From Stenotrophomonas cyclobalanopsidis (lineage in GTDB: Bacteria > Pseudomonadota > Gammaproteobacteria > Xanthomonadales > Xanthomonadaceae): a stretch of DNA of 32,204 nt. The stretch spans positions 1 to 32,204 of the forward strand of contig NZ_VYKI01000009.1 in assembly GCF_008710035.1 (NCBI RefSeq), in the 5' to 3' direction. Each line of letters begins with the position of its first letter. Position 1 is the stretch's first letter. The translations under genes were made by a program, and so were the position numbers. The notes under the pieces are model-generated. The model had not been told where the DNA came from. It was given only the letters and a program-made list of their open reading frames with translations, and searched no databases. This document shows positions 32,164 to 32,204 of the stretch, piece by piece.

Positions 32164-32204
32164 CAGGCCCCCGGCCCCGCCGGTCGCCCCGGCCCCCACC
32201 GCCG

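Overview
The window is high-GC gammaproteobacterial DNA that fits Stenotrophomonas (Lysobacterales/Xanthomonadales). Three things point there: a class A beta-lactamase of the chromosomal L2 type divergent from an AmpR-type regulator; many short palindromes headed by GTAG (SMAG-type REP elements) between genes; and TonB-dependent receptors and small lipoproteins in Xanthomonadaceae style. No tRNA, rRNA, CRISPR array, insertion sequence or phage gene was seen.

Layout. 1-4.0 kb: a minus-strand series (L2 beta-lactamase, cation/proton antiporter, lipoprotein) and the divergent ampR, with a long palindrome centred between L2 and ampR. 4.0-6.0 kb: a SMAG cluster, then an ABC-F ATPase of the YheS type. 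6.2-10.7 kb: a TonB-dependent receptor and a YbaL/KefB-type antiporter separated by a hairpin-rich gap. 10.7-12.1 kb: metY (sulfhydrylase). 12.2-15.5 kb: an accessory-looking cassette of locally low GC, with an exported protein facing a tight plus-strand set of lipoprotein, GHSLG lipase-like protein with Gln-rich tail, and coiled-coil membrane protein. 15.6-19.1 kb: clpB with a recognisable sigma-32 promoter, then a DUF3014 membrane protein. 19.3-21.7 kb: glutathione S-transferase and an NCS2/SulP-fold permease. 22-25.3 kb: poxB, an exported SH3-like protein and a DUF3574 lipoprotein. 25.5-27.9 kb: a second TonB receptor paralogous to the first. 28-32.1 kb: a trehalose operon otsB - GH15 hydrolase - otsA, preceded by a REP-bounded element holding a 19-base C homopolymer.

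How it fits together. Most of the window is chromosomal housekeeping and stress functions: inducible beta-lactam resistance, ClpB disaggregation, trehalose metabolism, ion antiport, pyruvate oxidation and homocysteine synthesis. The most accessory-like part is the lipoprotein/lipase/coiled-coil cassette at 12.9-15.5 kb, which looks like an effector-immunity module. The other points worth following are the GH15 gene inside the trehalose synthesis operon, the C19 tract upstream of otsB, and the paralogous receptor pair.
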